This document shows, in pieces, positions 53,201 to 64,000 of a stretch of DNA of 64,000 bases (positions are counted from its first letter, which is position 1; every line of letters starts with the position of its first letter). The notes beneath the pieces are model-generated. The model was not told where the DNA came from. It made no database searches and worked only from the letters and a program-made list of their open reading frames with translations. The stretch is from Pochonia chlamydosporia 170 (lineage: Eukaryota > Ascomycota > Sordariomycetes > Hypocreales > Clavicipitaceae), in contig NC_035793.1 in assembly GCF_001653235.2 (NCBI RefSeq), positions 1,798,001-1,862,000 on the forward strand. The letters run 5' to 3'. The position numbers and the translations under genes are program-made.

Positions 53201-56143
53201 TTCAGGAATAGGTGGTCTCAAAATGAGTTCTGAAGGCATGGTTAGCATCTCTACATGGGGGTAAGTACAAAGCAGACTCTACTTACCAGAGTCATGCCGA
53301 GAATCGACATCCTCCTGAATACCGAGCTCATACACGGATGCAAAGCTGTGCCATCTGAGCCACCTGGCGAGCTGGGAAAGAAGTACTCGCAGGTCAGTCC
53401 GGCCAGGAGAAACGTACTCAGGCGTCGTAATGTCCAGCTTCTGTTCATCCAGGAGGAGATGGAGCGCCATGAAGATGTCAACAGCCACCTTGCGGATAGT
53501 ATCAGATGATCTGGCAAGAGACATTGGCATGTACCCTTGTTGACCCAAAGCAGCCTCACCAGAAGGGGAGTTGAGGTATTCCTTTGACAAAGCAATATGA
53601 CGCGTAAGAAACTTGGGACTAAGCAGGGCATCGCCATGGGATGACATATTGCTGTCTACTTCTTCCTCCAGAGCCCATTGCCAACCCTGGTTCATCATCC
53701 AAACCGGACAGCCCAGTGAGTTGGCGGTTTCACCTAGTTCCAAAGCCCTCCAATCCTCTGATTCTCGAATAGCGCCAAAAGATCCCGACGCAGGCCGTCT
53801 TTTTCGAACTGGCAGCTGAGATGTTTTTAATGAAGAGGCATCTCCTCGACCAAGATTCAGGAAAGAACTGAGGAACAGAACAGCCGTTGCCGACCACTCC
53901 ATGTTGGATGATGTATTGTCTTGGTGACTCTGGAGCCATTGCATGACATGAAGCCAGCCTGCATGGAGGCGACCCCCAAGGGCCTCAGGTAGCACGCTTT
54001 TGCAAATGTTTAGGACTTTTTGAACCTGTGGGCAGGCTGGCTGAAGTTGTATCTTGAGTTGGTGAAGCCGACCCTGTGTATCAACCACGTCAACGACGCC
54101 TCGCTTCCTTGGATGGCGAATGCCAACTATGCCCCCGCTGGTCAGGTCTACGACCTCCGACTTGCGTTGCTTGACGTCTCTGTCCGTAACTCTGCCCCTG
54201 TATTGTATGCTCCTCGTATCATCTACAAAGAGCAAGGAGAGTGATATTTTTGTGAGCTCGATCCATGGAGCCTGCGTGCTCAATTCGTGCTGGCCGTCCT
54301 TGGAGTCAGACAGAACCAGGATCACAGATAAATCACCATCAACAAGTTTTGACGAGTCTACGACGCTTTGGACTTTCCACTGTGCTCCTGGTGAGACGGA
54401 AACGAATGAGAAGCTTGACTTTCCCTTACCGGCGCTGGCAAGGTCCGACTTTTCTTGCACCTTCGCATACAGCGTCATCATTTGTAGTCGCTTCTCCAGG
54501 GGCTCCTGGATGCCTATGAGTAGCTGTGTCCGTTGGTGCTCGTCTACTGCAAATGGTGGAGCCGTGAGAATGAAGACTTTGGTCTGGCACTTTGCAGGCA
54601 GAGTCGTTGTTGAGTACCGCACATTGGAGCTATCGAGTGCGATGGTTTGGATTTTAGTAAGTCGAATTTCATGCTGCAGGCCATCAAAATCATGGTCATC
54701 GAGTCCCATGTTGTGCAAGCTTTCGTCCAATGCCATGTCGAGTGGAGCTTCGAGCAAGCTGCCCAGGCTGGGATGAATTTGGTGGAAGCTGGAACTAGAC
54801 CGTCCATGATGATTGTTATGTGATTCATTTCGTTTGGAGACTCCAGCGTTTGAAATGAGCTGTTGGTCAGCAAATACGGCTCTTTCGTGTGAGGCCGACA
54901 AGTCTGCTCGCGCAAGCATAGAGCTTAAACGACGTGAGCTTCGTCTAGTGACCCCAGACCCTTCGTTATCTTGCTGTTCTAGAGAAGACACCAAATCCAA
55001 CGGCTTGTCGACTTTTTCACTCTTGCGCTGCCGCTTCCCTGGAAGTGGCGCTCCAAAGCTCTCTCGGTAATTTTGCTGGACCGGAGTCGAGGTGCCGCTC
55101 GTGAAGCCCTGAGGCGGCATGGAGCTCCTGCGCCTGGCTGTTCTGTTTTTAGCCTTCTTCTGGTGTCCTATAAATGGATCTTCGTGGTCGAGATAGTTCA
55201 AGCGCCAAACAGTATATGAGTTGTTTTCTCTGTTTATGGTAATGGCTAAAGTCAAGGGGCTGTCCAGGGTTCTGCGGTCTGTTCCTGGTAAGTTGATTTG
55301 TTCTATGTGAAGCATTTCTTCCGCCGGGTTGAGAAATGTTGGCCTTCTTGACTTGGGTTTACGTGTAGGACGGCGACTTTGAACTTCGGGCTCACCAACA
55401 ACCAAGCCAATATCGGACAATGGATCTGTTAGTGAGACGAGGCGCGGCCAGTGTGACGACTGCTGGTGATCCAATGGCATGTCCCACATATTTTCGAGCG
55501 TTGAGCTCAACCCGAAATGTAGTGATTTAGGTCTCCCCATTCCCTCCACCGAAAATGCGGTCTGCTGTGAGCTGCTAAATGCCGTGAGTTGTGATGATAC
55601 AAACGAGTTTGGTGGAACCCGAGGAAACTTGAGAGCAATGGGAGCAAGATTCTCTGCTCTGTGCTTTCTTTGAATGATGACTCCAACCGGTCCTGCGCAA
55701 GCGGATTCGACTTCAAACGGCATATGAACTATATGACTGGTGCCTGAGAGAAAGAAGATGTGTGCCTGTGTCTTCAAAAACACCACCAGAGCCTTCTCAA
55801 GCACCGGCGGGGACTGAGCTGCTGCGGTAGACGATGGGCTAGTTTTGATATTGCAACCTTTCCGCGTATCTTCTGAGGCCGGAAAATAGGCCAAAAGCGC
55901 TTGGGTGATGGGCTCCTTTTCGTGGCCAAACTTGAAGGTCTTTCGAAAGATACCTCCTCTGCACCACACAACACATTCCTGAGTTGTCAAGAGTTCGTCC
56001 TCGACAGAGCCGGTATCTCTCTCATCAGAGGCAATATCCCAAGAGTACGCAGAAGGAGAGGGATCTGGAGGAAGCAGCTGCTCTTGGATTGCATGGCGCA
56101 GCCCGGACGGGTGGTGCAGCCCCAGGGACCTTGTGGACGCCAT
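50210..56143 (-). CDS. APC1: Anaphase-promoting complex subunit 1 (APC1/BimE), 1958 aa
   Basis: Exons 53287-56143 and 50210-53229 flank a 57-nt intron (GTAAGT donor, GCTAACC branch, TTCAG acceptor), giving 1958 residues. APC1 is the largest scaffold of the cyclosome, the ubiquitin ligase that triggers anaphase and mitotic exit. The N-terminal part is beta-propeller-like with family segments (TTQECVVWCRGGIFRKTFKF, EMLHIEQINLPGTDRRTLDS) and long disordered Ser/Arg inserts around residues 350-500. The second exon has PC-type repeats: GFFHQGVAAGLAIS, HAGFLLALGLNGHLKG, MTSIGLLLGLAASYMGTMDS, GIMGIGLLYCNSQHRRMSEI and YRLAAGFALGLINLGKG. These are diagnostic of APC1. The end includes LEWIFGLDKLRNVSYAERAA. 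The ATG at 56143 (MASTRSLGLHHPSG) is the first in frame. It is divergent from VPS41. Confidence 0.94.
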
Positions 56144-56941
56144 GGTGACAGATGCAGAGGAGCTCCATGGGAGAGCAAAGGGGAATGTTTATAACAGGGT
56201 CTCTCTTAAGAACCGGAAGAAAGCAGAAGTTCTGCAGCTCAATCGTTTCAACCACTTGCTGCGAGTTGTAGGAGAAAGCCCGGCGGTGAACCAGTCTAGT
56301 CCAGTCGAGTCTGGTGCTTCCCAAGCATCAGTGTCGTGAACCGGAAGGCGGTTAATGTTGGTATGAAGTCGCGTGTGGACGCGCGTGATAAGATAAGCTT
56401 GGGTCCAGCTATTGCTAGCACAGGTAATTGCCAGCGTTGAAGGCCTCAAGTTTCGACAACTTCCAGGCGGCATTGGGCTTGGGTGTGGGGCCTGGCACTC
56501 AATGGCATGAGCCACAGCACAGAAAGCTAGCTGCCTGAGAGCTTGGCGCCGTGTTGGAGTCTCAGGCGCCAGACCAGACCCAGCCAGATCACTAGCTAGC
56601 GCTAAAGGCAGGCGCAACTGGTCAATTGCGCCGGGATCCTCCCTCGGTTCAGACGATTGCATGTTCCAGCTGCAGCAAGGGCAGGAAGGAGCTCGTGACG
56701 TCGTTGGAGAAGCTCATCCCCCACAGGTACCCAGAAGTACCATCAACGCATCACACTCACCCAACAACTTGTCTCGAACGCCTGGCTGCTCCCGCGCGAT
56801 CCAGAATCGGCAGCTACGACACGTCTAGAGCTTTCTTGAGCTGTGCAGTTGATCCAACACTCGCCAACCGAACATTTGCCTCAGTTTTACCTGTTCCCCG
56901 GCTGTACAGCGACAAATCATGACACCGCAATATTCGGTACA
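56144..56941. promoter_or_regulatory. Divergent APC1-VPS41 promoter region
   Basis: 798 bp lie between start codons. Several short open frames continue from both genes but lack starts or conservation. No RNA gene or repeat array was recognised. Confidence 0.5.
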
Positions 56942-59900
56942 ATGACAGACCAGTCCGATCGAGCCACAGGCAACGACAGGCTGGAGTCCACGCTTCAGAT
57001 CCCTCCCAACATTTCGCCGGAAAATGAATCTGATAATGGTCCAGAAACTCCAGTTGTAAGCGGGAGCAATACATCCGTGACTGTAGAGAGGACTGAGCCG
57101 GATCCTGTCACAACCATCGCCACCAGTGCCAATGCAGGCCGCGGATCCAACCATGGCCCAGATGACGAGGACGATGAGGAAGAAGATGAGGAGGGGGACG
57201 ATGAGGATGACGACGAGGAAGATGAGGAGCCTCGTCTCAAATATGCGCGCTTGACACAAAGCTTAAGTGGTCTCTATCGTAACGGCGATGCGACCAGCGC
57301 ATTCCTCGTCGGAGGAGACAAAATGGTACGCAGTTCTTTTGCCCTTATTCTTGATCCCCTCATGTGCCTGTACTAAACTTGGAGCAGATTATTGGAACCC
57401 ATAACGGCAACATTGTATGCTTGCTCTTGTAAACTGTCTCGGGCGATTATCAAGACTAATACTCAGCCCAGCATGTCATTCAATTACCAACTCTACAACC
57501 CCTTCGAGTCTACCACGCACATTCAGCATCGGTTACCAGCATATCGACGTCTCCATACCCTCCTCCCTTATCAAACGACCGATCAGAACGGCCGCCGCCG
57601 TCGCAGCAGCCCCAGGCCCAGCCGAATTTGCGACCCGATGCCTCTCCTGCCAGTGCCTCTAGGCGACCCAAGGGACCAGCACAGCTGCCACGGATACCCT
57701 CGAACGACATATACGTAGCTACTTCGTCTATGGATGGCAACGTATGCATCCAGTCACTTTTAGATATGAAAGACGTCCATCTAAGAAACTTTGCACGGCC
57801 GGTCCAAGCTGTCGCGTTATCCCCAGAGTTCAAGAGTGATCGTACATATCTATCCGGTGGTTTGGCGGGCCAGCTCATCTTGACTGTAGGCGGTGGCCAG
57901 GGCAGAAGTACGTCCACTACGACCGGAACGGCGGTCGCAGCAGCGTCTGGATGGCTTGGAAGCATGGGTCTAGGTACCAGCAGTGGTAAAGACACAGTGT
58001 TGCATTCCGGAGAAGGTACCATAAGCAGCATTAAGTGGTCCCTTTCTGGGAAGTATGTCGCCTGGTTGAACGAATATGGCATCAAGTTGATGCGTTCCAA
58101 GCTTCATCTCGAAAGCGCTGAGTCTGAGGGGGCTTGGCAGCGAATTGGACATTATGATAGACCACAGACGGAGGAATGGGAGGCCATGGCAAGCGTGTGG
58201 AAAGGTCGACTAGAGTGGATCGACGAGCAGGCCATTGAGACTGATGAATGTCGGTCTTCGGGGGATGGTGCTGCAAATCTCGCAATTTCAGCGCCAAAGA
58301 AGACCGTAGAAAGGCTTCTCGTAGGCTGGGGTGGTACCATTTGGATTATTCACGTCCATCACGGGCCCACTAGCGATAGTGGGAGGAATGGTCACGACAA
58401 GCCGTTTGGTCGGGCAGAAGTCGCCAAGATGTATGTGTTTCCAGATTCGAATCGGTGTGGTCAGATATGTTCCCTCTAACAGGATTACAGCTTGCGGATG
58501 GACTGCATTATTTCGGGAATCTCCCTCTACACTCCGAGTACCTTACTTGTCCTTGCATTTTGCCCGACGGATGATGACGAAGACGAACAAGTGCCAGAGC
58601 AACCTACAGTTTCGGGCCACAAATCAAGATTATCCTCAGGTTCTGCAGGAAGTGAACCCGCTGGAGGCATAAGACGCCGCCAGAACAATCACCCTCCCGA
58701 ACTGAGGCTTATCGATCTCGATTCTCAGATGGAAGTAGATAAAGATCGCCTTGGAGTGAGTCGCTTTGAGCGCCTTGGCCCGGCTGATTACCACCTTGGT
58801 GTTCTTCCTGCCCAAGCAGCAGCGACCGCAGTGGCATCCCGAGGCGCATTAGAGGCACTGGCCGGCTTTGGCAACGACATGTGGAATGTGGCTATCAACC
58901 CTAAATCGCTTTTTAGTTCTGGTGCTAGTATAATGAGCAGAGACAGCGGAGACGATGCTGCGTCTGTCTCCAAGACCGGCAGCACGGCTGGAACAATTCG
59001 CCGGGGACAAGGCAAGATCCCAGGTCCCATCACTATCCACCCCAGTTTGTCGAAGCCCGGCATCAAGATATTCATGCACAGTCCATATGACTGTATTCTT
59101 GGCACAAAACGAGATTTGGCAGACCACTTGCAATGGCTTGTTGAGCACGAACAATACCAACAGGCTTGGGAGCTATTAGACGAGAATCCGGACATAGTCG
59201 CAACCACACCAGAAAAGCCCATTGATGCGGGGCCAGCAACCCCATCAGCACGACAAGCAGCTGTAGAGGATTTCTTTGACGGCGATTCGGCGGTAGCGTC
59301 CACTCAGCAAGATGTACACTCCCAGGCCATCAAGGAAAAACGACGCATCGGAGAGCTATGGATTCAACAGGTGATAGAGGATGGCAACTGGCGACGGGCA
59401 GGTGAGGTCTGTGGCCAAGTTCTTGGCACCCCAGACAGGTGGGAGAAATGGGTATGGACATTTGCCGGTGCCAAACACTTCGACGAAATTACACCGTATA
59501 TTCCGTCGCAACCAATGCTTCCTCCGCTCCCAACAACGATATATGAGGTAGTTTTGGGCCATTATATCCAGAATGATAAACCTCGATTTCGGGAGCTGTT
59601 AGATCTGTGGACAACAGATTTGTTTGATGTTAGCACCATCACGACTGCCTTGGAGAATCAACTCAAGTTTAGAGATGTCCGCGAGGATAGCATTGAAGAT
59701 GGAGAGAAGGGGAGAGACTGGTCGATTGTGATGGAAAGTCTCGCGCGGCTTTACGAAGCTGGTGGACGGCATCGGGAGGCTCTGAAGGTTTATATCAAGC
59801 TTCACGACGCTGATTCCGCGTTTCGTCTCATTAGAGAGCGCCATCTAGCCGAAGCTGTCGCAGATGACATCCCAGGTTTTATAGGCTTGAGAGTAGCACC

Positions 59901-61111
59901 AGAGAGGATGAAGCAAATGACTCAACAGGAACTTGTCGAGGCGACGTCGGAGGCCATTACGCTGCTTGTGGACGAGGCTCAACATGGATTGGTTCGTCCC
60001 GACATTGTTGTTGAGCAACTGGAGGCCAAAAAGATGAACCCGTATCTTCATTTTTACCTCAAAGGCTTGTGGCGAGGCCAGGGCATCAAAGAACACTCAG
60101 CAGAGAACATCGAACGGCTTGTCATGGACAGCCAAGCCCTGGTGGATAGCTACGCCGACTTGGCCGTTCACCTATTTGCGACATATGATAGAGCGCTGTT
60201 GATGGAGTTTCTCAAAGCATCAACCTCGTACACGTTTGAAAAGGTTAGTAAAAAGTCGGTCTGGAATCCTTAATGGACGAGTCGTAGCTAACTAGCCACA
60301 GGCTGTGCAAGAATGCGAGGCATGTTCATATCACGATGAACTTGTGTACTTATACTCCAAGACTGGCCAGATGAAACGTGCCTTGTACCTTATCATTGAT
60401 CGCCTCAAAAACGTCCAGAAAGCAATCGAATTTGCCAAGGAGCAGGACGACCCGGATTTGTGGAATGATCTTCTCGATTACAGTATGGATAAGCCAAGCT
60501 TCATCCGCGCCTTGCTGGAGCAGGTTGGCACTACCATCAACCCCATTACACTGGTGAGGCGGATACCGGAAGGCCTTGAGATTCCAGGTCTGAGAGAGGG
60601 ACTCACACACATGATGAAGGAGCACGAACTGCAGCACAGCATTAGCTCAGGGGTGGCCAAAGTTTTACGAAGCGAACTTGCGGCTGCACAGAATGATTTG
60701 AGGACTGGCAGACAAAAAGGCATCAAGTTTGAGGTAGTACAACCAGATGGTGAAGACAATCCAGCTGTTCCCAGCAGAGGCCAGGCGGCGGCGGCGGCGG
60801 CAGAAAGGAACGCTGGCGAGCACCCAATGGGTGAGAGGGCGGAGCACGACCATGTCGTACCGCAACCAGGGCGCTGTGCGAGCTGCCACGAGGCATTTAC
60901 CGAGTTCGAGATGGAAATGATACTTGGGTTTGCGTGCGGACACGTATTTCATGTCAGCCACCTACTTGAACTTCTTCACAAGGGAAGAAAAGCCGACGTT
61001 GATCTAGGCGCGGAACCTGGTGAAACTGGGCGACATTCCGTGGGAATGAAGGTCATGAGAGCCAGGCTGTTGCGAGATAAGGTTAGAGAGGGCTGTCCAA
61101 TTTGTCATTGA
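56942..61111 (+). CDS. VPS41: Vacuolar sorting protein VPS41 (HOPS subunit), 1310 aa
   Basis: Five exons are read: 56942-57325, 57388-57414, 57472-58430, 58491-60243 and 60302-61111, giving 1310 residues. The second exon is only nine codons (IIGTHNGNI), and the frame HVIQLPTLQPLRVYHAHSAS continues the beta-propeller. Residues about 73-97 are an extended Asp/Glu run, a usual feature of fungal Vps41. The propeller continues through LRMDCIISGISLYTPSTLLV. Clathrin-like helical repeats follow (FIRALLEQVGTTINPITLVR). The C-terminus is a RING-H2 finger starting CASCHEAF at residue 1233, with ACGHVFHVSHL and a final CPICH. Vps41 is the HOPS tether subunit that joins AP-3 vesicles and late endosomes to the vacuole. 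All domain parts are present. An alternative acceptor at 58482 would break the frame. It is divergent from APC1. Confidence 0.93.
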
Positions 61112-61665
61112 AGCTGCGCATCAGGTCTGAAGTGTGTCTGAGGTACCGAGCCGTGGGGCTAACTAACGATAGACGGTGTTTGGTTCTGAGATATCATTAG
61201 CGGGTCTTGCTTCTATCTTTTTTTTTTTTTTTCTTGTCATAGAAGTCATTTTATCGTCGCTTATTTTCATGGGGGGTCTGTGTTCCTGGGTGCTTTATCT
61301 TCTTCTTTTTTTATACTCTTCCCCGTCACCACAGCCCGCAACAGTTGCTATGGTTTGATACCAAATTTACAGTCCATCTGGTTTGCAGAAAGTTACATAG
61401 ACTGCTTCAACCACATTTGTATAGTATCTTTTAAAATGGATTGATTGTGTTCGGATGCTTATACAAGCTCCAAGTCTAGCTACAGATCCTATAGCCTATG
61501 CCGCGTCATGTAAACAATTCATCAAGAATGCAATGCAAGAAACCCTGGTATATCCCTTTTGTGGTCAATGTAGACCGAAAATGCGTAAAAACAAAAACAA
61601 AAACTTTCAAATGCCATAGCCTTTCCTCTCTCTACTGTAAGCACCACCGCTTCTTCCATCTCCGA
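61112..61665. other. 3' intergenic between convergent VPS41 and GPI-protein gene
   Basis: This 554-bp stretch contains T-rich runs near 61218 and 61305. No gene was seen. Confidence 0.6.
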
Positions 61666-62324
61666 TCAAAGCAAAACTGCCACAGCGAGGATAGCAGCTC
61701 CCCAGGCCGCACCAGGGAAGGCCTTGATACCAGCAGCCGCGGCCGTAAGCGCCGTGGTGGTCATGGCGGGAGCACCCGTAGGCGAAGTCTCAGTCGCAGT
61801 GGCAACAGGCTCGGTAATCTCGCCAGTTTCATACGTGGACGAACCCGTCTCAGTCGGCATGGTGGCCTCCGTGCTGGGGGCCACGGCGGAAGTTGGCGCA
61901 GAGAAGCGAGTCGGGATGGGGACAGACTTGATGGGATCGAGTGTGGTTTCGACGGGGAGAACGGATGCGGCGGACTGGGGAGGAGGGGAGGCGGGAGCGG
62001 ATGTCATGACTGAGAGTTGGCACTGGGTGTTGATGACGATGCTGCAGTAGTTCATGGAGACGAGGAGCGCACCTTGAGTGAGTTAGTTTTGGGGTTAATG
62101 AGACAATGTATTGTGAATGACTTACCATTTGCGGTGGCTGTTCCAACGTTGTGAGGCTCAAGGGTCTTGATGGACTGGGTGTTGGCTAGTATGTCGTTAG
62201 TATCCCTTCGTGTGTGTGAGACTGAGTGCGACTTGGACTTACACCATGATTCGGCGACGCTACCTGCTGCAAAGGTGCTAAGGGCAACAAGGCCAGTGAA
62301 GATGGTCATCTTGGAGGTGGACAT
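61666..62324 (-). CDS. Small secreted GPI-anchored Ser/Thr-rich protein, 182 aa
   Basis: Exons 62243-62324, 62126-62185 and 61666-62072 are joined by 57- and 53-nt introns (GTAAGT donors, CTAAC/CTAG ends), giving 182 residues. It starts with a signal peptide (MTIFTGLVALSTFAAGSVAE region). A short conserved-looking domain carries the only cysteines (VSMNYCSIVINTQCQLSVMT). The long Ser/Thr/Pro-rich region expected to be O-glycosylated includes PTETGSSTYETGEITEPVAT. It ends in a hydrophobic tail (AFPGAAWGAAILAVAVLL) preceded by small residues, the pattern of a GPI-attachment signal. It is probably a plasma-membrane or cell-wall protein. I do not recognise a named family; a single cysteine pair argues against CFEM. 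Splice frame and topology support the model. Confidence 0.75.
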
Positions 62325-63786
62325 TTTGATTGAGGTAGTCGAAAAAAGTGTGAGTTTCGCGAGGAGAGGGTAAGTTGTAAGTTGAGCTTGTGTTGTAGAC
62401 TAAAGCCTGATTTGTGAGAAATATGGTAAGAAGTGAGGGAGGTGAGATGTTTCTACTGGAAAGGAGTATTGGAAGGGGGATTCACGCCGTTTTAATAACC
62501 ATTGGCGTGTAAGTTTGACGAGGGAGGCGAATTGGCTTGGAATGGCGAGAGCAGCTGCGTTGCGCAACTTGGGGTGTGGGTGAAGAATGAAAGTGTCGAT
62601 ATTAAGGGAGGATAGTGGAATACGGAATTGACTGTGTTTATTGAGTTTCGCATACCTGGATTGAATGTGAGGATGTTGGGTGCATCAAGGGAGGAGAGGT
62701 GGATCGTGTGGAGGGAGTGCGATTTTCAGCTGCGTGTATACTGAAAGTGACTGGAGGTTGCAATTACAGTAAATTTCGAATGATTGCTGCTATGCATTGT
62801 CATGACAGCTGGCTGGCTTGGGATGAGTGTGAAAAGATCATTTGACAGTGAGCTACATGTGAGTTGCAAGTGACAGGCGGCCCGTATTGTCGAGTCGCAC
62901 TATTTCGTGCACTTGTCAGATGGATCGGGAAAATGGATTATTGGTGAAACTACGTGTCTCATATGGCGGTTAGCGTGATTGACAAACTTAACTTGTGGTG
63001 AGTGAGACAGGTTGCGATGACTATGGGTATCAATATAGTATATTCCATATTTGAGGTGGACTTGTGAATAGGCCATTTATTTGGGCTTTAACTTGTATAT
63101 ATTCTGTTCTGTTAAGAGGTCTTGACATGCAAAGTAAAATAATGCGTCTAGTTTAATGGACTGGCTCGAAACTGGGCACGTCACTCTCATAGTCGATGTT
63201 GCATTGCGAATGTGAGTGCAATATGATGTGCGATTGTGTTAGTGGCCTTGAGACTGGATGGTTGGTGTCCGTATTGTTGGTAGTCTCTCTGTCATTCTTG
63301 CTGTGTTGATAAGGTAGATGGGCTGAGAGATGGAGTGCTATATTCATCATGCTGGGTTTACATCGTGGTATTTATTGCCAGTCTCAAGCTGTCGTCTCGT
63401 TAATGCTGACTGAGCTAGTGAATGGTGGTGAGATGACGCCACCTAAGTTTAGTCCGTGAACAATCTACATTATCTTATAACTCGAAGAATGGCATGTCCA
63501 ATATTCCAACTAATGGAAAAATTACGCCAGACACATTTCAAACGGAAACGATGGTGATGTTCGTAAACTATCGTCGTCACCTAGGGTGAGATGGACATCT
63601 ATCCACCACACCGCATCCCTAACAAGGTGAAATCACAAAATAGAGCAGAACAACAAAGTACAAAAGACAGACCCTTATTATTCCCAGCTCAGCTACAAGC
63701 AAAGCAACACGCAAAAAGATACACACTTGAGCCGCCGCACAACTCCCCAACGCCGCAAAAAGTAACCTCGACTCGAGACTCTTCAA
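62325..63786. other. Intergenic 1.5 kb upstream of GPI-protein gene
   Basis: The plus strand is G/T-rich with many TGAGTG-like words but no perfect tandem array. No open frame has family resemblance. It probably contains the promoter of the minus-strand GPI-protein gene. Confidence 0.55.
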
Positions 63787-63880
63787 TGGACAGACGGGGA
63801 ATCGAACCCCGGACCACTCCCAGATATTTCAGTTGAATGAATTTTGCTAAGGGAGTATTATACCACTAAACCATCCGCCC
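63787..63880 (-). tRNA. tRNA-Ala (anticodon AGC) with a 22-nt intron
   Basis: On the minus strand a cloverleaf folds. The acceptor stem GGGCGGA pairs with TCTGTCC and includes the G3:U70 wobble, the alanine identity element. The D loop contains AGTGGTA. The anticodon stem CTCCC/GGGAG closes the loop TTAGCA-T with anticodon AGC. The T arm is CGGGG-TTCGATT-CCCCG (B box GGTTCGATTCC), and the discriminator is A. A 22-nt intron lies at the canonical site after position 37. The D-stem is weak, as in many fungal tRNAs. Confidence 0.9.
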
Positions 63881-64000
63881 AATCAGATGCTTTCTCGTTG
63901 TGCATAATCGACTCAAGATGCTTTCCTGGTGGTGGGAGCCGAGCCAAAAATATTTTACCAAGACGATCCACATCTCATGCAATAGACTTGCCCATAGAGA

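Noticed and set aside
57510..58100. 196-codon minus-strand frame over VPS41
   Set aside because: Antisense shadow of an exon that belongs to a clear beta-propeller.

Overview
This is nuclear DNA of a filamentous ascomycete. Genes are compact, with short introns (about 46-125 nt, one of 269 nt) that carry GTAAGT/GTATGT-like donors and CTAAC/CTGAC branch points. The gene families are typical of Pezizomycotina: Zn2Cys6 regulator, RTA1-like protein, P450, GPI-anchored Ser/Thr-rich protein. Protein style suggests Sordariomycetes, probably Hypocreales; that placement is inference from family resemblance, not a search.

Layout. 1-1123: two unrecognised minus-strand genes, the first running off the window edge. 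2.2-7.5 kb: HIRIP3-like histone chaperone (+), aldose 1-epimerase (-), a conserved basic/acidic protein (+) and COX20 (-). 8.0-14.8 kb: catalytic subunit of DNA polymerase epsilon (POL2), sharing a 509-bp divergent promoter with COX20. 14.9-21.5 kb: Zn2Cys6 regulator (-), RTA1-like membrane protein (+), and a C2H2 zinc-finger protein fused to a trypsin-like domain with a complete His/Asp/Ser triad. 21.5-26.7 kb: CUE-domain ASCC2/Cue3-like protein (-), ribosomal protein uS10 (+), FG nucleoporin NUP42 (-). 27.5-36.6 kb: orphan P450 (-), CWH43 (-), UTP6 (+). 36.6-43.1 kb: a 6.5-kb stretch with no credible gene, holding CCAGA-type repeats. 43.1-61.1 kb: SWI1 ARID subunit (+), mitoribosomal mL49/IMG2 (-), eIF3e (+), APC1 (-), VPS41 (+). 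61.7-63.9 kb: small GPI-anchored protein (-) and an intron-containing tRNA-Ala(AGC) (-).

Most genes are single-copy housekeeping functions (replication, chromatin, ribosome biogenesis, translation, nuclear transport, cell cycle, vesicle fusion). Orientation alternates, giving several short divergent promoters and convergent 3' ends; stop codons are only 12 bp apart at 21.53 kb. There is no biosynthetic cluster, no recognisable transposon and no CRISPR. The least explained items are the zinc-finger/protease fusion, the ambiguous left-edge locus and the gene-empty leader upstream of SWI1. Exon boundaries were inferred by reading splice signals and keeping frame; summed exon lengths of every complete gene are divisible by three.
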